DNA of 64,000 nucleotides from Artemisia argyi (lineage: Eukaryota; Streptophyta; Magnoliopsida; Asterales; Asteraceae), in the NCBI GenBank assembly GCA_030686995.1, contig CM060708.1:257456544-257520543 (forward strand). Reading direction: 5' to 3'. The notes beneath the pieces are model-generated. The model was not told where the DNA came from. It did no database searches and worked only from the letters and a program-made list of their open reading frames with translations. Within the stretch, counting starts at the first letter, position 1. Each line of letters opens with the position of its first letter. Both the position numbers and the translations under genes were made by a program. Shown piece by piece: positions 21,811 through 33,582 of the stretch.

Positions 21811-23231
21811 TGATGCGTGGGAATTGCACCAGGCTTTACCTCTCGAGGGATCTCGAGAAGCTTACAACCCCCACCAGGCAGTGTACCTGATCGATGTAGT
21901 ATAGTATAATGACAAGTACCGGAGGATTGATCGTTCAGCTAGGAATAATGTTGCTAGGATTAGAAAACCTAAAGACTGGGTCTAGAGATGAGGGATGATT
22001 CTTTTTGTATTTTTAGGTTTTTATAAAAGCAATTAAAAATCTCAGTTTTTGAAGGAGTGGGCGGAATTAGTTGCTAGTCAACTAACCCAATTACTAAGAT
22101 GCAATTAAAATAAAATACTAAAAATGAAAATAAACTAAATTAAACTAGTGGTGTGAGCAATATATGGGAGAATTGTGTTTACTTAGGTTTCAGTACTCCC
22201 TAGATATCTTTTACAGGTTAATTACTTGTTACAGTTGCGTGGATGACGGATTGTATTCCTTAATACCATTCATGGGGTGGCGTACTTACTTCCCCAATCC
22301 AATAAGCGCCTACTTCACTCCTATGTCGAGCCGGCTAAGAAGCTCCTAACATGGGATCATTAGAATTTGCTCATGCATTAAATACAACCAATAAAACCTA
22401 GTACACATCGGTTCATGTTTCCTAAGACGTTCAAGCATGTTACACAATGGAGATCTGCCAGTTTTCTTAAGCCTAACATTGAAATCATTCATCCATTACA
22501 ACTATAAACAAACAATCAACATATAATTAACATCTAGGTTTCATTACATCTAAGCAAACACATGAAAGATCTAGCCTAGCATGTTGAAATCAAGACAAGC
22601 ATAAGATATATTCAAACAACACATAGACATATTGAATAAATTGAAAGAGGACTTATCTCAATTGAACATGAAAGGTTTCAAGGGGTGAAAACCCTTGAAA
22701 ATACTGTAAAAAACGACCTAGGGTTTATTAGGTTCGACCCTAGTATTCTCCACACAAGTTCCTCTCCTAATGAATGAAAAATAGAAAAGTATATATAGAT
22801 TTTGTGAGGTGACGGCGTCAAGAACAAATGTCTGACGTCGTCATCTCGCCGCCAAATAATTTCTCGGACTTCCTAGATCTGGGTTTGACGCCGTCACGTG
22901 TACTCCTTATGTAGGCCGTCACAAAATTTACTCTTGACGCCCTTCTCTTGACGCCTTCAGGTTTTCACTGGGTCGTCACGGATTTTACTCCTGACGCCAT
23001 CACAATTTTCCTCTTGACGCCCTCAGGTACTGTTCTCAGCATGGAAAATTAAGTCTTTGCCGTTTTCTGCACTTTTATGCTCCAAAAACGTCCAAAATGC
23101 TTCCTTTTCCAGAATTCACTCCCAAAGTACCTAAAATCACAAAAGAAACGATTTAGGGTAATATTTGATCAAATAAATTCAATTTCGGGCTTAAATGACC
23201 CCCTAAAAACGGTTCATTTTTCGCCTCATCA
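21811..23231 (-). repeat. 5' LTR of Ty3 element 2
   Basis: 1421 bp, TGATGCGTGG to CGCCTCATCA. It has a tRNA-Asp-like U5 segment at 21891-21915, a TATATATA box at 22790-22797 and a TGACGCC-rich array at about 22808-23033, the same order as in element 1. The tRNA-Asp-type primer site abuts it at 21786-21810. Confidence 0.93.
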
Positions 23232-26046
23232 CTTAGTATTAGTCAACTTTTCCGGAAAAAGTATAATGTCCTTTTCAGTGAAAATGGAAGTAAAATACTC
23301 AAAGATGGCATAACCATAGCTAAGGGTGTTCTTAAGAACAACGTATATGTTATGAAGATGGATCAAACATCTAGAGACAAACTCGGTCTCACATCATTAG
23401 ATGAATCTTCAACTTTATGGCATAGGCGTTTAGGACATGCTAACATGAGACTTATACAAAACCTTTCCTCTAAAGACTTAGTTAGAAACCTACCCAAGTT
23501 GAAATACGACCAACACTTTTGTGTTGCTTGCAAAGTCAGTAAACAAGTTCATAGTAGCCATAAGGCTAAAAACATGATGTCTACATCTAGGTGTCTAGAA
23601 CTTTTACATATGGACTTGTTTGGTCCATCGGCTATACAAAGTTATGGAGGAAATTACTGTACCTTAGTCATAGTAGATGATTACTCTAGATATACTTGGA
23701 CAAAATTTTTGAAAAATAAAACCGAAGTCTTTGACAAATTTGAAATTCTAAGTAAGAAAATTCAAAATCAATTAGGAACATGCATTATGTCTATTAGAAC
23801 GGATCACGGTCGTGAATTCAACAATGAAACACAATTTGGAAACTTTTGCGATAAAAATGGTATAACTCATAACTTCTCGGCACCACGCACTCCCCAATCT
23901 AACGGTGTAGTAGAACGTAAAAACCGAACCCTTCAAGAGATGAGTAGAACAATGCTTAATGAACAAAACATTCGACAAAAGTTTTGGTGTAACGCCGTCG
24001 ACACATCAACCTATATTTTGAATTGAGTCCTAATTAGACCATTTTAAAACAAAACTCCATATGAGCTATATAAAGGTAAAAAGCCTACATTAGGATATTT
24101 TAGAGTGTTTGGAAGTAAATGTTTTATTCTTAACACCAAGGATTATCTCACCAAATTTGACCCAAAGTCTTATGAAGGTGTATTTCTTGGATATTCACAA
24201 AGTAGTAAAGCTTATATTGTCTTAAATAAAGAAACTCTAAGAGTCGAGGAATCGTTAAACGTAACGTTTGACGAGAGTCCACCTCCTTCTAAGACAACAC
24301 CTTTGGTAGATGATGACTTAGTCGAAAGTCAAGTAATTGAAAATCAAGAAATTATAGATGAAGAAGTAACACCAAACAAAGAGATTGTAAATGTCAAAGA
24401 ATCAAAAAGTCATCCATTAGATAGTGTTATAGGAAATATTAATGAAAGAACTCTACGATCAAAAGTTCAAAATGAAAGTAACTTCTTTTGTTTCGTATCA
24501 ACCATTGAACCCAAAAATGTAAACGAAGCTATAAAAGATGAATCATGGGTAATAGCTATGCAAGAAGAATTAAACCTATTTGTTAGAAATGATGTTTGGA
24601 CACTAGTTCCTCAACCAAAAAGTCACACAATAATTGGAACAAAATGGATCTTTCAAAATAAAATGGATGAAAATGGTGTTGTGTCTAGAAATAAAGCTAG
24701 GCTAGTAGCACAGGGGTATAATCAACAAGAAGCCATTGACTACGATGAAACTTTTGCTCCGGTAGCTAGGATTGAGTCAATAAGAATTCTACTTGCATAT
24801 GCATGTGCGCACAATTTCAAACTTTTTCAAATGGATGTTAAAAGTGCATTCTTAAACGGGTTCATAAATGAAGAAGTGTATGTTGCTCAACCACCGGGCT
24901 TCATCGATTTTGAAAAACCTAATCATGTCTATAAACTTAAAAAGGCTTTATAAGGACCTAAGAAAGCTCCAAAAGCATGGTATGATGGACTTAAAACATT
25001 TCTAGTTGACCATAGGTACACCATGGGATTAGTAGATAATACTCTCTTCACTAAGAAGAAAGGATCACATATTATCATAGTCCAAATCTATGTTGATGAC
25101 ATCATATTCGGTTCAACTTGTCAAGAATTATGTGTCGATTTCTCAAAAATCATGCATGATTAGTTTAAAATGAGTATGATGGGAGAACTCAACTTTTTCG
25201 TAGGACTCCAAATCAAACAACTAGAAGATGGTATCTTCTTTAACCAATCTAAATACATTAAGGATATGCTTAAGAAATTTGGTCTAGAAGATTCCAAACC
25301 AATCAAAACACCTATGTCCATGGAAGTTAAACTAACCAAAGATGAGGAAAGTGAATCCGTAGATAGCACTAAATATAGAGGTATGATTGGAAGTCTACTT
25401 TACCTCACGGCTAGTAGACCTGACATTATGTTTAGTGTTTGTCTATGTGCTCATTTTCAAGAAGATCCTAAAATAATTCATCTTGAAGCCGTAAAAAGGA
25501 TCTTTAGATACATTAAGGGTACTACACACTTAGGATTATGGTATCCCAAAGGAAGGGAATAGACACCATAGTGTATGCCGACTCGGACCATGCCGGTGAC
25601 TATGTTGATAGAAAAAGTACAAGTGGTACTTGAACTTTTATTGGAAATTGTCTCACCTCATGGTTCTCTAAGAAACAAACGGCTCTCGCTATATAAAAAA
25701 CCGAAGCCGAATACGTCTCGGCCAGAAAAGCATGTCAACAAGCTCTTTGGATGAAGCAAGCTCTAGTCGACTACGGAATTCAACTTAACGATATCTCCAT
25801 TCTTTGTGACAAAAAAAGAGCCATAGATCTTAGCAAGAATCCAGTTCAACATGCTCATACTAAACATATTGAAATCCGTCATCATTTCCTTCGTGACAAT
25901 GTTCAAAAAGGGAACATCTCTATAGAAAAAGTTTCTTCCGAAAACAACATCGCCGACACTCTCACGAAACCTCTTAAAAGAGAACCATTTAACCTTCTTA
26001 GGCTTGGATTAGGACTTATGGAACCTACATTGTGTTCTGAACGTTA
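23232..26046 (+). pseudogene. Copia A pol (integrase, RT, RNase H), inactivated
   Basis: Resumes after the nested Ty3 element. In order: GAG pre-integrase (LWHRRLGHANMRLIQNLSS), integrase core (FGPSAIQSYGGNYCTLVIVD, APRTPQSNGVVERKNRTLQ), RT ([36 protein letters not shown] near 25090) and RNase H (HTKHIEIRHHFLRD), ending LGLMEPTLCSER. Stops occur near 24024, 24048, 24951 and 25160, a frame change near 25557 and further stops near 25632 and 25695. Each of these is a sense codon in Copia B except where B has its own lesions. The element cannot make its own polymerase. Confidence 0.93.
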
Positions 26047-26098
26047 GGATAAAATCACAAAAATCAAAACAAATTCGAAAAATTTTTGCATCTGTTGA

Positions 26099-26194
26099 TG
26101 CGGCGGAACCTTGAGACATAAGGGGGGGGGGGAACCCTTTATTTGGTTCCGCCGTATCCGCCGACCTGCAGGAACTTTTTCTTATTTTATATTA
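26099..26194 (+). promoter_or_regulatory. Internal GGCGGAACC cluster and TATA-like box before accessory ORF 1 (Copia A)
   Basis: Just after pol, GCGGAACC, a G-run, GGTTCCGCC and TCCGCC lie at 26103-26165, and TTATATTA lies at 26187-26194. Copia B has the counterpart at 35866-35955. Spacing from the last GGTTCCGCC to the TATA-like box is close to that in the LTR promoter. Promoter activity is inferred. Confidence 0.5.
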
Positions 26195-26313
26195 AACCAA
26201 ACTCTACCCATTCTATATCACCACTTCAAACCTGCTACTATTCACTTCACCACTCATCCACAACTGCGAAAATTTGCTCCTTCCTTCATATACATTGCTC
26301 TCTAATCATCATT

Positions 26314-26866
26314 GTAAGTATTCTAAACATAACTATACTTCTGATCTGAGTCTAGGAATTCTATTTCTTGCACAAAACCTAAAACTTGGGGTTATGCATT
26401 AACTTAAGCAAATCATGTAGGATATTAGTGGTTAAACTAAACTAATCATGTTTTACATAGTTAGGAATTGCATCTTTTTAAGATATGTACATGATAACTA
26501 AAACACCCCATGTAAAATTCTTGCAAAAAATTCTCACAAGTAGGACAAATATTTTTTCGTCTCATATTGTAAATACAAAATAAAAACGTTATGTTTAAAA
26601 CATCACTTGCATAATGTCTCTTGAATGCTAAAGGGAATACATAACCAATATGTATTTTCGTGTACATTCAAATGAAGCTACATTGAATTAGGAGCGTTTG
26701 GGTAATCTTAAGTTTTATAGAAAATTTGCATCATAAAACGTTTTTGAACATCAAAATGAGTCAAGATAACCGCACCTCCACATTGTTTTTATATAGGCAC
26801 ACACTAGAATATCCACATTGCAATTGTCGTCAACTTAAACTAAAATATACAATTTTGTGTTTCTAG
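26314..26866 (+). other. Predicted leader intron of accessory ORF 1 (Copia A)
   Basis: Donor ATT/GTAAGTAT at 26314 and acceptor TTTGTGTTTCTAG ending at 26866, nine bases before the ATG. In Copia B the same donor and acceptor give an intron of the same length, 553 nt (35746 to 35194). AT-rich throughout with no coding signal. Confidence 0.55.
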
Positions 26867-26874
26867 GGATAGTT

Positions 26875-27984
26875 ATGCCTCCCGCAACTCATTATGACCA
26901 CAAAGACACCATACACTACCTACCAAAACATCACAAAACCAAAGGTCTTACTCCCGATCAAGTGAACATTTTCAAAGCCTTAGAAAAACACTATGTCCAT
27001 GAGGGTAGAACTGTTGATCTATCCTTTCTAGAAGGAACCAATCTCCATAGGGAACTTGCCAACATTAACTTTGATTTTCTACTAGATATCAACGAGCCTA
27101 TTTGTCCTAGGTTCATTCTTGAGTTTTATGCATCCGTCATTCTTTCCACCGACGATTATGGATTCATGTCAATCAACTTCTCAGTTAGTAGTCATGATTT
27201 CTCCTTCACCCTTGATGAGTTTGCTCACATTCTAGGTGTCCCAAACCATGGTACATGTGTCTATAGTGATAAACACTCCCTAGAAATTCTTGACACTCTC
27301 ACCGACCGCATCCATCCATATGACACACCTCTTGTGTCAAAGGATGAGCTTCGTGACTTTCTTTTTGTAAGGACCACCGATACAAGGAGAACCCGCACGG
27401 GAAATGAGGTTAACAAAGACCCTTATGGAATGGAATACAATGAACTAAAGCCTCAATTCAAGAAATGGGAAGAAATCCTTATAGCCAATGTCATTTGCAC
27501 AATAGGAAATAGGGATCATATCAATGCTTGCCTTTGCTACATGCTATATTCCTTGGCAACTCGTCAACCCTTCAACTTGGCTTACTACATAGCCAAAAGG
27601 ATGGCGGACATTCCCGTGCATGGCACAACGGCTATGCCGTATGGAATGCTCCTAACCCGTCTCTTTAGGCATATTTCACCCATTCCTCCAACTTCAAGAG
27701 GTCTTCGCTTAGACTACTCCATCATTCCACATACTTTTGTACCACTTAGTTCTAGGAGAGTCTCTGTGGCCCATGGGAAACGCCCTCATCCTCCTACTTC
27801 CTCTTCGTCATCCTCAATGAGTGAAGATGAAAATTTGCCCAACTCTAGGCTCCCACCTCTTGAATACCTTTCTCAACTTCCATCAATACCCAATGAGTCA
27901 GAGGAGCTCAAGCAAACTAAAGGGATGTTCAAATGCTTTGGAAGGTACCTTGGAAAGCTCAACAAGAAGTTGGATCGACAATGA
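26875..27984 (+). CDS. Accessory ORF 1 of Copia A (envelope-position protein)
   Basis: 369 residues starting MPPATHYDH, the start shared with Copia B (MPPLTHYDH). The N-terminal 240 residues look globular: CPRFILEFYASVILS, FSFTLDEFAHILGVPNHGT and HINACLCYMLYSLATRQ. The pattern of a strand-rich block, then an F-T-L-D-x-F-x-x-I-L-G-V-P motif, then helices resembles the domain often annotated as putative plant transposon protein or ATHILA ORF-1-like. The last 80 residues are Ser/Pro-rich with a basic C-terminal helix. No signal peptide or membrane segment is visible, so calling it an envelope would go too far. Here the ORF is intact although pol is dead; in B it has one stop. Confidence 0.75.
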   Translation: MPPATHYDHKDTIHYLPKHHKTKGLTPDQVNIFKALEKHYVHEGRTVDLSFLEGTNLHRELANINFDFLLDINEPICPRFILEFYASVILSTDDYGFMSINFSVSSHDFSFTLDEFAHILGVPNHGTCVYSDKHSLEILDTLTDRIHPYDTPLVSKDELRDFLFVRTTDTRRTRTGNEVNKDPYGMEYNELKPQFKKWEEILIANVICTIGNRDHINACLCYMLYSLATRQPFNLAYYIAKRMADIPVHGTTAMPYGMLLTRLFRHISPIPPTSRGLRLDYSIIPHTFVPLSSRRVSVAHGKRPHPPTSSSSSSMSEDENLPNSRLPPLEYLSQLPSIPNESEELKQTKGMFKCFGRYLGKLNKKLDRQ

Positions 27985-28311
27985 GAGTGTGGGTAGGGGT
28001 GTTTGGCACTAGATGTGTTTTGAACAATTTGGCTACTTAAACAATATGCACTATGGATTTATGTATTTGTATGGATACTTGGTATGTTTAGGACATGTTT
28101 GTACTAACTTTGATGCAGGAAGACAACATTTGGCATGTTGTCAAATTTTCTATTGTATGAAAATTTTCACTATTGGTAAGAGTGTTTTCGTATTCATTTT
28201 TTGCATTTCCTAACCAGATATCGCCTTAAGTTTATGTCCCAAGAGTTTTTGAAAATTTTCGATTTCGTCTCGATCTCGAAAAATAAGCTTCGTCTACATT
28301 CTGGGCATCTG

Positions 28312-28441
28312 CGGAAATGGCGGAACCAAAATCAAGGTTCCGCCAAGGTAATTTCTGGGTAAACCCCGGTTGGCCCAACGGATATGGCGGAACCCAATCA
28401 AGGGTTCCGCCCATGTATTCCCAGGGTTCCGCCATTGCACC
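28312..28441 (+). promoter_or_regulatory. Second internal GGCGGAACC/GGTTCCGCC cluster (Copia A)
   Basis: Three GGCGGAACC-type and three GGTTCCGCC-type motifs in 130 bp, arranged so that neighbouring units can pair. It lies between the two accessory ORFs. The counterpart in Copia B is 33583-33712. Confidence 0.55.
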
Positions 28442-28865
28442 TGGAAATTTTTCTTAGAATTTTCTAAATTAGATATTCACATTCCGCCAAATTATCCTTT
28501 AAGATTAAAAACTCATACCTAATAACTAGTTACCTGTATTAGGATCATTCTTAGGCTTTAGAATCAATAGAAATCCATTTCCTGCCAAAATTCAAAATCA
28601 AACATAACTAACCCAAGGAACCCTCACCCATAAGGCAAGGAACCCTCCAAAAGGTTCATTGGTGTCCATGAAAAATCTGAGTCAAAACACAATGACAAGA
28701 CCACTAAGCATTTAGTGCATATCTTGGTCTTCTTACTCCATCTCTACCATTAGATTGACTTCCAATGATTTGAGAACCTTCATAACTATCCCAAATCATT
28801 AGAAACCTCCATTTTTGTATGGTTAAACATCACATCCAAACACTCCTTCCCACATTTCTTCAACT

Positions 28866-28955
28866 CTATAAATTTGACCATCTTAGAACACTATCAAATC
28901 ACCCCACCACTTCTCAAATCTCTGAAACTTATCCTTCAAATCACCATATTTGACA
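28866..28955 (+). promoter_or_regulatory. TATA box and short leader of accessory ORF 2 (Copia A)
   Basis: CTATAAAT at 28866-28873 lies 90 bp before the ATG. Copia B has CTATAAAT at 33150-33143, also about 90 bp before its ATG. The leader is C/A-rich without upstream ATGs, like a plant 5' UTR. Promoter activity is inferred. Confidence 0.5.
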
Positions 28956-30018
28956 ATGACAAAGTCAACAATCAACTCTCCACCACGACCCATTAGGCGT
29001 ACTGCCCGAATAAGTGTAAAACCTTTTTGTTGTAACACTACCATTCATCTTAGCTCCTCATCTTCGGATGAATCACCACTCATCATTTCCTCACCCATCA
29101 AAGACGAAAACTTCTTGAATCTTGCAACTCCCACTCCATCACCAAAATTCAATCATATGATCACCACTCCACCTCCAACCAAAACACCTATTGACCCAAG
29201 TCCACCACCGGCTCCAACTCAACCATCCAAGTCACCATCACCACCCAAATCACCAAAACTTGAACCAATAGAGCTATTTGGTACTCCACCAACATCACCA
29301 ACTCCGTTCCTAGGCGATCTTAATCATCTCTTCTCTAACTCACCATCTTCACCACCATTGCCATCTTTTGGGTCTATGGAAGAAATGGCACATGAACAAA
29401 CCCGGTCATTCTTTGAACCCCATATACCGTTTGAACAATAACAACAACAACCACCACCTCAATCAAAACCTTTGTTGTTTCACCCCATCTACAAAGACAT
29501 CCATGGACCTCTCTATGAAGAAACCCACCATAACCACAACCAACCATCACAACCCCAAGAATCACAACCAAATTCACACTCTCAATCCCAACACTTTGAG
29601 TCTCTCTTTCCCTCTTATGAGGAAATTGAGGCATCATTATAGAACAACCTTCCTAACTCCCAAGAGGAAATCAACGACCGTCTTGACAACTTCTATGCAT
29701 TAAAAAAACATGTTGGATAATCATCTCCATCAGGCCATGGAGTTTCAAACAACCTTGCTTGCCTCCATCATCAACCCAACCTCCACTCAAGAAACCGCCA
29801 CCATTCCACCTCCACAACCATCTCCCAACGACCCAATCTCCCTAATCCCCGCCATTGTTGCTCACATTGTGAGCGCACGGCAAAAATTAGTGAGAGCATG
29901 AAAATCATACTCCATCAAGTTCAAGATGAAACCCGCTTCGCCCTCCATCATATTCTAGAGCGTTTGGATGCTCTCTCTCACCCAAACCAATCCTTGAGCG
30001 ATTTATGGAGGCTTTGCC
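28956..30018 (+). pseudogene. Accessory ORF 2 of Copia A, broken
   Basis: Starts MTKSTINSPP, like the intact ORF of Copia B at 33061. It is proline/serine-rich with an SSSSSDE patch, then TPSPK and PPPTKTPIDP repeats. A stop after PHIPFEQ (29439), another near 29641 and frame changes break the distal half, but the C-terminal helix (FALHHILERLDALSHPNQS) can still be read in another frame. Confidence 0.8.
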
Positions 30019-30468
30019 CCATTTTAAGGATTTGTTGGGAGACCTCTATTTACAGGACAAGGACTTTTATTTTCTTTGTTATTTTTATTTTTATCTAAAA
30101 GTAGGCTAGAATTTTCCATTTCTTGTCATTTGACTTTTGAAAAGTCATACTTGAAATGACTTCTTTTCTACTATTTTGGCGTACATTGTTGGTTGCTCAT
30201 ATATGGCTTGTGCTTGTGATATGGTTGGTTATATTCTCAAGTTATGGCTACGTAAATAGTCATTATCACCAACTAACCATTTTTTTTGTAGGATCAAAAT
30301 CCATGTTTCCTACCTTGGCACTCCATTTAGGGGGAGTATTGTCCAAGGGGGAGCAAGTGCATTCTTCCGCTCCGCAACTCTTCTTTTTGTTTCGACAAAA
30401 AGGGGGAGAAAATTTATTTAAACTTATAATTATAAACTTCAAATGATTTTCATCAAATTAAGTAAAAA
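30019..30468 (+). other. 3' end of Copia A with polypurine tracts
   Basis: AGGGGGAG (30329), AAGGGGGAG (30348) and AAAAAGGGGGAG (30399) are repeated purine tracts of the kind found before the 3' LTR of SIRE elements. The remaining piece with the tract next to the LTR is at 41264-41350, on the other side of Copia B. Confidence 0.7.
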
Positions 30469-30473
30469 GAGTT

Positions 30474-31602
30474 TGTGGAAAACTAGAAGGGGGGTTGAAT
30501 AGTTTTACCGGTTTTTCGTTTAATTATCTTTTGAAACTTTCCGTTTAATCAAAGATATAAACTCAAAGACAATATATAATATGCAAGTATAAAGAAAGAA
30601 ATGATCAAACCACCACACGAGTATTTATCGTGGTTCGGCTACAAGGATTCTTTTTCCTTGCCCTACGTCCACGCCCAGAGTATCCAACTCGAGAGTTTCT
30701 TTCACTAGTCAACAAGCTCCTTTTACCGGCGGAGAAAACCTTACACGTCGCTTATACACGTTTACCGACACTAAGCGAGATGTCAAGTTCTTTTACAATG
30801 GTACAACCACTCCCGTTAGTTCTTTTACAAGGGTACAACAACTCCCGTCACACTATGTATTTTAAGGCATAAAATACTAACCGATCACAACTGAAAACAC
30901 ACAATCAAATGAAGTGTAAACTAAACAAAGTCTACATGATGCTAAGCTAATAAGTCTTGCCACATTGTGTTGAATACTTATAACTTTATATGTACTTGTG
31001 AACTTATTTGCTACAAAAGAATCTTCACACAAAAATGAAATGTTAAAGGGTTAGATGAATGATATGAATGTGTATGTGTAAATGTAATGAGAAGTGATCA
31101 ACCAAAAAACTAGCAAGTGGTTTGGTATTTATAGCAAAACCAAACAGCAGCCTGGCGGATCCGGCGGAACCCTAGAATGGGTTTCGCCCGTGTAACCCGA
31201 AGGTTCCGCCAGGACTGACAGAAGAGTCTTGCAATAAAGTATCCAAACCAACCAAGGTCACATCAAGTTTAGTCAAACACACATTGAATCAAAATAGAAT
31301 GCTTCCAAAAATGTGTAAGAGTTTATGAGAAGTCAAACACACAAACTTACCATAAATGCATGATGTGATGTTAACATTTACTATATTAAGTAGTATGTAA
31401 ATGTAATGTTTTTTCTATTTTAAGGAATATAAAAAGTGTTGTGTTTTATATGAAATGTAAATGTAGCAAAAAGTCTAATTATGCAAGACTTAAACCTTAA
31501 TCATGTTTTACTTGAAAACTAAAGTTTATACTTTGTCGTTAACAAAACTTAGCAAAGATCGTAAAATATAAATAACCTTTTTTGGCGATATTTGTATTAA
31601 CA
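30474..31602 (-). repeat. 3' LTR of Copia B
   Basis: 1129 bp, from TGTGGAAAACTAG to TATTAACA on the plus strand. Preceded on the element strand by a polypurine tract, AAAAAAGGGGGAGAT (31603-31617). Confidence 0.95.
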
Positions 31603-32194
31603 ATCTCCCCCTTTTTTGTTGATGACAAAACATAAACTTTGTTTTTAAGTAAATCACTAATTTTAGTGTTAAGTCTTAAAAAGTTTTATATTTAAACTTG
31701 TTTTACTTAATTAATGAAAATCATTTGAAGTTCTTAAGTTTAGATATATTTTCTCCCCCTTTTTGTCGAAACAAAAAGAAGAGTAGCGAAGCGGAACTAT
31801 GCACGTGCTCCCCCTTGGTCGATACTCCCCCTAAAAGGAGTGCCAAGATGGGAAACATGGATTTTGAACCTACAAAAAAATGGTTAGTTGGTGATAATGA
31901 CATATAATCAAGCTTCTAGTCACCACACTATATGAGAATTTAAGGAACCACAATTACAACTCATATATGATCAACCAACAATGCAAATAAGATAGTAGTA
32001 AAAGATGTCATTTCAAGAAAAATTTGACTTTATAAAAGTCAAAGACAAGAAATGAAAAATATTCTCCTACTTCTAAAAATAAATATAAAAGATAAAAAAT
32101 AACCAAGAAATAAACGAAAAATAAAATCCTAATTCTATAAGTAGAAGTCATTCAACACATTTCCTAAATGGGGTAAAAAGCCTCCAAACTTGGT
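31603..32194 (-). other. 3' untranslated region of Copia B with polypurine tracts
   Basis: Contains CTCCCCCTTTTT near 31752, TCCCCCTTGG near 31808 and CTCCCCCTAAAA near 31827, the complements of the tracts in Copia A. No gene. Confidence 0.7.
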
Positions 32195-33061
32195 CTAGGA
32201 TTGGTTTGGGTGGGAACGAGCATCCAAACGCTCGATGATGTGTTGTATAGCAAAGCGGGTTTCTTCTTGAAACTTGTGAAGCAACATCTTGATGCTTTCA
32301 CCTATTTTGACCATTTGCTCACATTGTGAGCAAACATGGTGATGAGTGGGTGGAAGCGGGTCGTTTGATGATGGTGGTGGTAGTAGGTTTGTGTTGGTTT
32401 CTTGAGTGGAGGATGGGTCGTTTTCGACTGTTCTTTGAATTTCCACATAAGAAGAAAAGAAAGACTCAAAGAATTGGGATTGGGAATGTGGTGGTGTTGG
32501 GTGATCATGGTGTTCAAAGTTAGGTTCTCCATATAGAGGACCGTAGATGTCTTTGAAGATAGGGTGAAACAAAAATGGTTTTGGGTGGTGGTACTCTTGT
32601 TGTGGTGGTTGGTTGTGGTCAAAAGGTTCATTAGTCTCAATTAATGGCCTTGGTTTTTCATTTGTCAAAGGTGGTGGATTTGTTGATCTTGGTAGAAGAT
32701 CATTGAGATCTTGTACAAAAGGATGTGGTGATGTTGGAGGAGACTCAAATAACTCCATTGGTTCAAGTTTAGGTAGTGTAGGTGGTGATGGAGTTTTGGA
32801 TGTTTGGATTGGTGCACTTGGTGGAGTTGGGTCAATGGGTGATTTTGTTGGTGGTGGAGTGGTGAGCTCATTTGGTCCTTTGGGTGATGGAGTTGGAGAT
32901 GCAAGGTTTAAAAAATGTTCAATTTTTATGGGTGAGGAGAATTCATCTGAAGATGAAGAACTTAGGTTGATTGTGTGGTGTAAACAAATTGGTTTCACAC
33001 TTATGAGGGCGGTTCTCCGAATGGGTCGAGATGGTTGAGAGGTGATTGTTGACTTTGTCAT
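32195..33061 (-). CDS. Accessory ORF 2 of Copia B, proline/serine-rich with C-terminal helix
   Basis: 288 intact residues starting MTKSTITSQP. Residues 1-30 are basic (RPIRRTALISVKP), followed by an acidic patch (SSSSSDEFSSP) and a long low-complexity Pro/Thr/Ser region (TPPPTKSPIDPTPPSAP) to about 130. A His/Gln-rich middle follows. The last 40 residues (KMLLHKFQEETRFAIQHII) form a likely amphipathic or coiled-coil helix. No membrane segment. Placement after pol and the Pro-rich plus coiled-coil layout recall the envelope-like protein described for soybean SIRE1, but sequence identity with it is not claimed. A TATA-like box at 33150 suggests a transcript of its own. Confidence 0.7.
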   Translation of the reverse strand: MTKSTITSQPSRPIRRTALISVKPICLHHTINLSSSSSDEFSSPIKIEHFLNLASPTPSPKGPNELTTPPPTKSPIDPTPPSAPIQTSKTPSPPTLPKLEPMELFESPPTSPHPFVQDLNDLLPRSTNPPPLTNEKPRPLIETNEPFDHNQPPQQEYHHPKPFLFHPIFKDIYGPLYGEPNFEHHDHPTPPHSQSQFFESFFSSYVEIQRTVENDPSSTQETNTNLLPPPSSNDPLPPTHHHVCSQCEQMVKIGESIKMLLHKFQEETRFAIQHIIERLDARSHPNQS

Positions 33062-33142
33062 TGTTAAAATGGTTGATTAGAGGTTTAGGATCAGAGATTG
33101 TGATGGTGATGGTGTGATTTGAGGGTGTTCTAAGATGGTTAA

Positions 33143-33150
33143 ATTTATAG
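33143..33150 (-). promoter_or_regulatory. TATA box of accessory ORF 2 (Copia B)
   Basis: CTATAAAT on the minus strand, about 90 bp before the ATG at 33061, conserved in position with 28866 in Copia A. Confidence 0.5.
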
Positions 33151-33582
33151 AGGTGAAGAAGTATGGGAATGAGTGTTTGGATTTGATGTTTAACCATACA
33201 AAAATGGAGGTTGCTAATAATTTGGAGGATTAATCAAGGTTGTCAAATCATTGGAAGTCAATCCAATGAAAATAGTGGAGGAAGAAGACAAAGATTTGCA
33301 CTAAATGCTTAGCGGTTTTGTCAAGTTTGTTGAAGGTATATGTTTCACGGATTGTAAGGAACCTTTGGAAGGGTTCCTTCCCTTATGGGTGAAGGTTCCT
33401 TGAGGTGGTTATGGCTAATTTTAATTTTTGGCGGGAAATGGTTTCCAAAGGAATTTAGAGGCTGAAAAAAGACCCTAATGTGCTTAACAAATAGCAGGAA
33501 ATGGGTTTCTATCTAAAAAGGATAATTTGTTGTTGAGTGGAAGTTGAAATGTCGAAAACTAAAAAAAAAATCTACAGGTTGA

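Larger units (their letters stand above)
17049..23231 (-). mobile_element. Gag-type Ty3 (Athila-like) element 2, nested in Copia A
   Basis: Its complete 5' LTR (21811-23231) and 3' non-coding half match Ty3 element 1 closely. The left LTR keeps only its last 355 bp. Copia A resumes at 23232 about 970 bp further along gag than where it stopped at 17047. One deletion therefore removed Copia gag sequence plus the outer 1.06 kb of this LTR. The right border is an original insertion end; CTTAG (23232-23236) would be one copy of the target duplication, the other being lost. No RT or integrase. Confidence 0.9.

Noticed and set aside
30156..30446. Hydrophobic ORF (MTSFLLFWRTLLVAHIW...) at the 3' end of Copia A that could be a membrane segment of an envelope
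   Set aside because: The homologous stretch in Copia B has stops soon after MTSF and no hydrophobic run, so the frame is not conserved.
32326..33038. Plus-strand ORFs opposite accessory ORF 2 of Copia B
   Set aside because: They are frame shadows of the Pro/Ser-rich minus-strand ORF, giving Gly/Val-rich nonsense.
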